Source: an uncultured Agathobacter sp.
GTDB lineage: Bacteria > Bacillota > Clostridia > Lachnospirales > Lachnospiraceae
NCBI GenBank assembly: GCA_934358675.1
Contig: CAKRKX010000098.1
Span: 1-7,927 of the forward strand
Direction of reading: 5' to 3'
DNA length: 7,927 nt
Shown: positions 5,502 through 7,927 of the stretch, piece by piece
Position numbering within the stretch: the stretch's first letter is position 1
Layout of the letters: each line of letters begins with the position of its first letter
Program-made: the position numbers and the translations under genes
Notes under the pieces: model-generated
Seen by the model: only the letters and a program-made list of their open reading frames with translations
Databases searched by the model: none
Told to the model about the DNA's origin: nothing

Positions 5502-7565
5502 TTATTCCTGCTCCAATCTCGCTCCGACACATTCTTTCAATGCTTTTATCAGCTTTTGCTCACTGAGTGGTTTTGTCAGATGTTCATTCATGCCGGAGAT
5601 ACGGCTGTTGATGATATCCTCGACAAAAGCATTCGCACTGATTGCAATGATCGGTACATTTTCCGCATCTTCACGTTTCATAGAACGTATCTTACGTGTT
5701 GCATCCCATCCATTGAGATTCGGCATCATAATATCCATAAAGATTGCATCATAATAGCCCGGTGTGGAATTCTCGAATTTCTTCACCGCTTCCAGCCCAT
5801 CAGCAGCACATTCCACGTAGATTCCGCTATTCTCCAGCATCAGCTTCACGATTTCCATATTCACATCGTTGTCTTCCGCTACAAGTACACACATTCCGTC
5901 AACCGATAAGTCCGCGCATTGCGTCACCCTTTTCGGAATTGATGATGCTTCCCCGATTTCAAACGGAATCGTTACCGTAACAGTTGTTCCGACGCCTTTT
6001 TCACTTTGCAGTAAAATCTCTCCCCGCATCCGTTCGGTAAGCCTTTTTGCGATTGTAAGACCAAGACCGGAACCCTCATACTTTGAACGGCTTGTCTCAT
6101 TCTCCTGTGCGAACATATCAAATGCATGTGTCACAAACTCTTCGCTCATTCCGATACCATTGTCAGCGCATCCGAATTCATACACTATCTGCTTCTCATC
6201 TGCATGTTTTTCTGTACACCATACACGAATACTTCCACCAGGATTCGTAAATTTGACGGCATTATCCGCAATAACCTTCAACAGTCGATCCAGATAGATC
6301 GGATTTCCGACTAAATGCATATGATTAATTTCCGAATGATCCCAATCCACGACATATTCAATATTTTTGTCGGCAGCTTTTCTCTGTTTGCCCGTATTCG
6401 CGTGATGCAATACCTCTGTCAGATCAAACGGAATCTTCTGATCGGTAATATCACCTGATTCCAGCTTGTTAATATTCAGAATATCGTTTACCAGCGAAAC
6501 AAGATATTTGGACGATTCCATCATCTTATCTCTGCATTTCTGCTGCATAACCAGATCATCCGGATAACGGTTTGCCAACTCAATCATCCCCATAATTCCG
6601 TTAATCGGTGTGCGGATATCATGACTCATATTTGATAAAAAGCGAGTCTTAAAGACAACTTCCTTCTTCGCCTCTGACACCTGATACATGAGTTCATGTT
6701 CCTTCTTTTTCTCATCGCTGATACTTCGAATCACACAGAGCACATGCGTCAGAAGACCATTTTCATCCCTCTTTTTTTCAATAAAACGGAGCTTATGCCA
6801 GCTTCCATCTTTCATACGGTATTCGATTGCAATGGTTTCTTCATTTTTCATGCGTTCCGACAATGTCTTCAGATCGACAAATTTCAGGAAAACATTTTGG
6901 TACGCATCCGCAATTCTTTCTTCACACAGCTTCTGATTGGTGACCGACACAATTCCGGTCCTTTTTATTGACATATGCTCTCTGGCACGATTTGCAATCT
7001 CCTCATAATAATCCATCTGTATATCAATTCTTGAAACATATTGATATGTTTTTGCGATTGAAGAAATAATTTCATTGCTGAGCTGCGCCTCATCTAACGC
7101 GTGCTGTAACCGCTCCTGAATGGCTTTCTCCTTATACAGAATACTGTTCACATTACGAAAAGCCAGAAAAATATTATACTCTTCCGCATCAATAAAGCCT
7201 TTTACCGCATATGCCTCAAAATAGCAGTAAACACCTTCTTTGTTGACACTTTGGTAATGATACGTGATCTTCTCTTCCTTCCGGAGTCTTTTTTTCATAT
7301 TGTGACAATTGAACCAATCCAGAAACTCTTCCCTGTTTTCCTCCAGAATAAATTCTTTGGCATACTGCTCCGCATAAGTATCAAAACTTTCAAAAATCTG
7401 CGGATGTTCCGTCACAATCTGCTTTGCGTTTGTGTTTGCATTCAATCGCAGAATTTCATATCTGCCGGAATTGAGTTCTATTCGATAAATCGAGACATAC
7501 TCTGGAGATAACTTATTCAAAATTTCTTCCTTATTTTCCCGTTTTTTCTTTGCTCGAGCTATCAT
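5502..7565 (-). CDS. Soluble hybrid sensor histidine kinase (PAS-like, HisKA, HATPase, receiver)
   Basis: 687 aa with no membrane segment or signal peptide, so a cytoplasmic sensor. Residues ~20-140 and ~165-285 look like two PAS-type sensory regions linked by helix. HisKA has the H-box FLSNMSHDIRTPINGIMG with His315 as phospho-acceptor. The HATPase domain shows N-box IADNAVKF (Asn435), G1 DNGIGMS (Asp468), F-box FDMF (482-485) and G2 GSGLGL (498-503). The receiver at ~558-680 has the acidic pair Glu564-Asp565, phospho-acceptor Asp611 in DIMMP, Ser643 and Lys665 in TKP. All catalytic residues are present. The protein stops after the receiver, with no HPt domain and no DNA-binding output, so signalling beyond Asp611 needs a separate partner, or the receiver regulates the kinase itself. 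The ligand is unknown. The ATG at 7565 has GAGGA (7580-7576) 10 nt upstream, behind a leader of about 200 nt. Confidence 0.96.
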   Translation of the reverse strand: MIARAKKKRENKEEILNKLSPEYVSIYRIELNSGRYEILRLNANTNAKQIVTEHPQIFESFDTYAEQYAKEFILEENREEFLDWFNCHNMKKRLRKEEKITYHYQSVNKEGVYCYFEAYAVKGFIDAEEYNIFLAFRNVNSILYKEKAIQERLQHALDEAQLSNEIISSIAKTYQYVSRIDIQMDYYEEIANRAREHMSIKRTGIVSVTNQKLCEERIADAYQNVFLKFVDLKTLSERMKNEETIAIEYRMKDGSWHKLRFIEKKRDENGLLTHVLCVIRSISDEKKKEHELMYQVSEAKKEVVFKTRFLSNMSHDIRTPINGIMGMIELANRYPDDLVMQQKCRDKMMESSKYLVSLVNDILNINKLESGDITDQKIPFDLTEVLHHANTGKQRKAADKNIEYVVDWDHSEINHMHLVGNPIYLDRLLKVIADNAVKFTNPGGSIRVWCTEKHADEKQIVYEFGCADNGIGMSEEFVTHAFDMFAQENETSRSKYEGSGLGLTIAKRLTERMRGEILLQSEKGVGTTVTVTIPFEIGEASSIPKRVTQCADLSVDGMCVLVAEDNDVNMEIVKLMLENSGIYVECAADGLEAVKKFENSTPGYYDAIFMDIMMPNLNGWDATRKIRSMKREDAENVPIIAISANAFVEDIINSRISGMNEHLTKPLSEQKLIKALKECVGARLEQE

Positions 7566-7592
7566 TTTTATAATTTCCTCTTAGTCTGTCCC

Positions 7593-7771
7593 TCACCACT
7601 GCTGCATTATCGCTCTGTTGAAAAATTGCTCCACAGACTCATACTCATCATCCTGTATCAGATTGCGGAATCACAGGACTTTCCGGGATTTTGTCTCAGA
7701 TACTGCACAACAAGTTCATCGAAACCATATCGATTATATACCTTCGTCAAACCATCCGTCCACTTATCCAA
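7593..7771 (-). pseudogene. Possible broken small ORF in the kinase leader (about 59 codons, frame change near 7660)
   Basis: A minus-strand frame opens at TTG 7771 and encodes 37 residues, including DGLTKVYNRYGFDELVVQYL and then NPGKSCDSAI, before TGA at 7660-7658. The -1 frame then reads on without a stop from about 7670, as LIQDDEYESVEQFFNRAIMQQW, to TGA at 7595-7593, 27 nt before the kinase ATG. Both halves have protein-like composition. DGLTKVYNRYGF resembles the opening of GGDEF domains (DxLTxxxNRxxF), but the rest does not continue as one. It could be a frameshifted small gene, a gene remnant, a sequencing error, or chance. The TTG lacks a well-spaced ribosome binding site (AGAGG is only 4 nt away). 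Confidence 0.35.
7651..7678. other. Hairpin-forming inverted repeat in the kinase leader
   Basis: TCCTGT (7651-7656) pairs with ACAGGA (7673-7678), and GATT (7661-7664) with AATC (7669-7672) around a GCGG loop: 10 bp with a 4-nt bulge on one side. It sits at the frame-change point of the small ORF. No T-run follows on either strand, so it is not a terminator. It may be a leader RNA structure. Confidence 0.4.
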
Positions 7772-7780
7772 CTTACCTCT

Positions 7781-7789
7781 ATTTTAGCA
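7781..7789 (-). promoter_or_regulatory. Candidate extended -10 promoter for the hybrid kinase
   Basis: Minus-strand TGCTAAAAT, directly after the second of two terminators, has the TGn extended -10 form. No good -35 lies at 17 nt. Transcription from here would begin near 7774 and give a leader of about 210 nt. A second TATAAT at 7738-7733 is an alternative, also without a well-spaced -35. Confidence 0.4.
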
Positions 7790-7791
7790 CG

Positions 7792-7832
7792 AAAAAAGCG
7801 ATACTGCATAGCAATTTCCACTCAATATCGCT
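7792..7832 (-). terminator. Second tandem terminator-like hairpin upstream of the kinase
   Basis: Minus-strand AGCGATATTG (7832-7823) pairs with CAGTATCGCT (7806-7797) over 10 bp with one G-U pair and a 16-nt loop, ending in six T (7797-7792). It follows the terminator at 7891-7849 and would catch read-through from the gene beyond the right edge. Confidence 0.6.
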
Positions 7833-7848
7833 CTTAATAAAAAAGCTC

Positions 7849-7891
7849 AAAAAACAAAGGGCGAAAAGCTGATTTTTCAAGCCTTTCGCCC
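7849..7891 (-). terminator. Terminator of an unseen gene beyond the right edge
   Basis: Minus-strand GGGCGAAA (7891-7884) pairs with TTTCGCCC (7866-7859), with an inner GCT/AGC pairing and a 9-nt loop, followed by TTTGTTTTTT (7858-7849). It closes a minus-strand transcript entering from beyond 7927. Bases 7892-7927 may include that gene's 3' end: TAA and TAG stops occur in two frames, but no coding frame can be assigned from so little sequence. Confidence 0.75.
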
Positions 7892-7927
7892 ATCATTATC
7901 ATAGAAGAATCTAATTTACAGACTTTT

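Noticed and set aside
7658..7672. Programmed -1 frameshift in the small leader ORF
   Set aside because: No X-XXY-YYZ slippery heptamer at the overlap of the two frames, and the hairpin begins at the overlap rather than a few bases after it.
7566..7774. Riboswitch (for example c-di-GMP) in the long kinase leader
   Set aside because: I could not find conserved core motifs of a known class; only one bulged hairpin is seen.
7618..7872. Plus-strand frame of 84 codons upstream of the kinase
   Set aside because: Low-complexity Ser/His/Lys-rich translation, no clear ribosome binding site, and it runs through two hairpins that act as terminators on the other strand.

Overview
The window looks like chromosomal DNA of a low-to-moderate GC Firmicute, most likely a gut-type Clostridia (Lachnospiraceae-like). 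The reasons are strong GGAG/AGGA ribosome binding sites, U-tailed intrinsic terminators, a tRNA gene without an encoded CCA, a membrane-free PAS hybrid histidine kinase of a type common in that family, and a MoxR/DUF58 operon. This is an inference from gene style; no species can be named.

Layout, left to right. (1) 1-2237, minus strand: an operon read right to left, MoxR-type AAA+ ATPase, then a DUF58 membrane protein, then the first 62 codons of a third gene cut by the window edge, probably the transglutaminase-like membrane protein usual in this trio. The genes overlap by 8 and 4 bp, so they are probably translationally coupled. (2) 2374-2522, minus: tRNA-Lys(CUU) with its own terminator. 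(3) 2653-3864, plus: peptidase T, divergent from the tRNA. The two predicted promoters share one palindromic -10 region, with phased A-tracts placed like an UP element for the tRNA promoter. (4) 3895-3946: a strong hairpin that can terminate transcription from both sides. (5) 3961-5382, minus: a two-TM membrane protein with a coiled-coil region and a long acidic Pro/Glu/Val-rich cytoplasmic tail carrying three near-identical copies of a motif ending in LSPDEIAALFANM. (6) 5502-7565, minus: a soluble hybrid histidine kinase (two PAS-like regions, HisKA, HATPase, receiver) without an HPt domain. (7) 7566-7927: a roughly 200-nt kinase leader containing a small ORF broken by a -1 frame change and a hairpin, then two tandem minus-strand terminators that close an unseen upstream gene.

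The most interesting locus is item 5. Its repeated LSxxEIxAL core resembles the N-terminal CheY-binding motif of the flagellar switch proteins FliM/FliY (LSQxEIDALL), here in three copies on a membrane-anchored tail, beside a kinase that carries a receiver domain. A multivalent membrane docking scaffold for a receiver-type or other protein is a testable hypothesis, not a conclusion. The MoxR operon and pepT are ordinary housekeeping or accessory genes.
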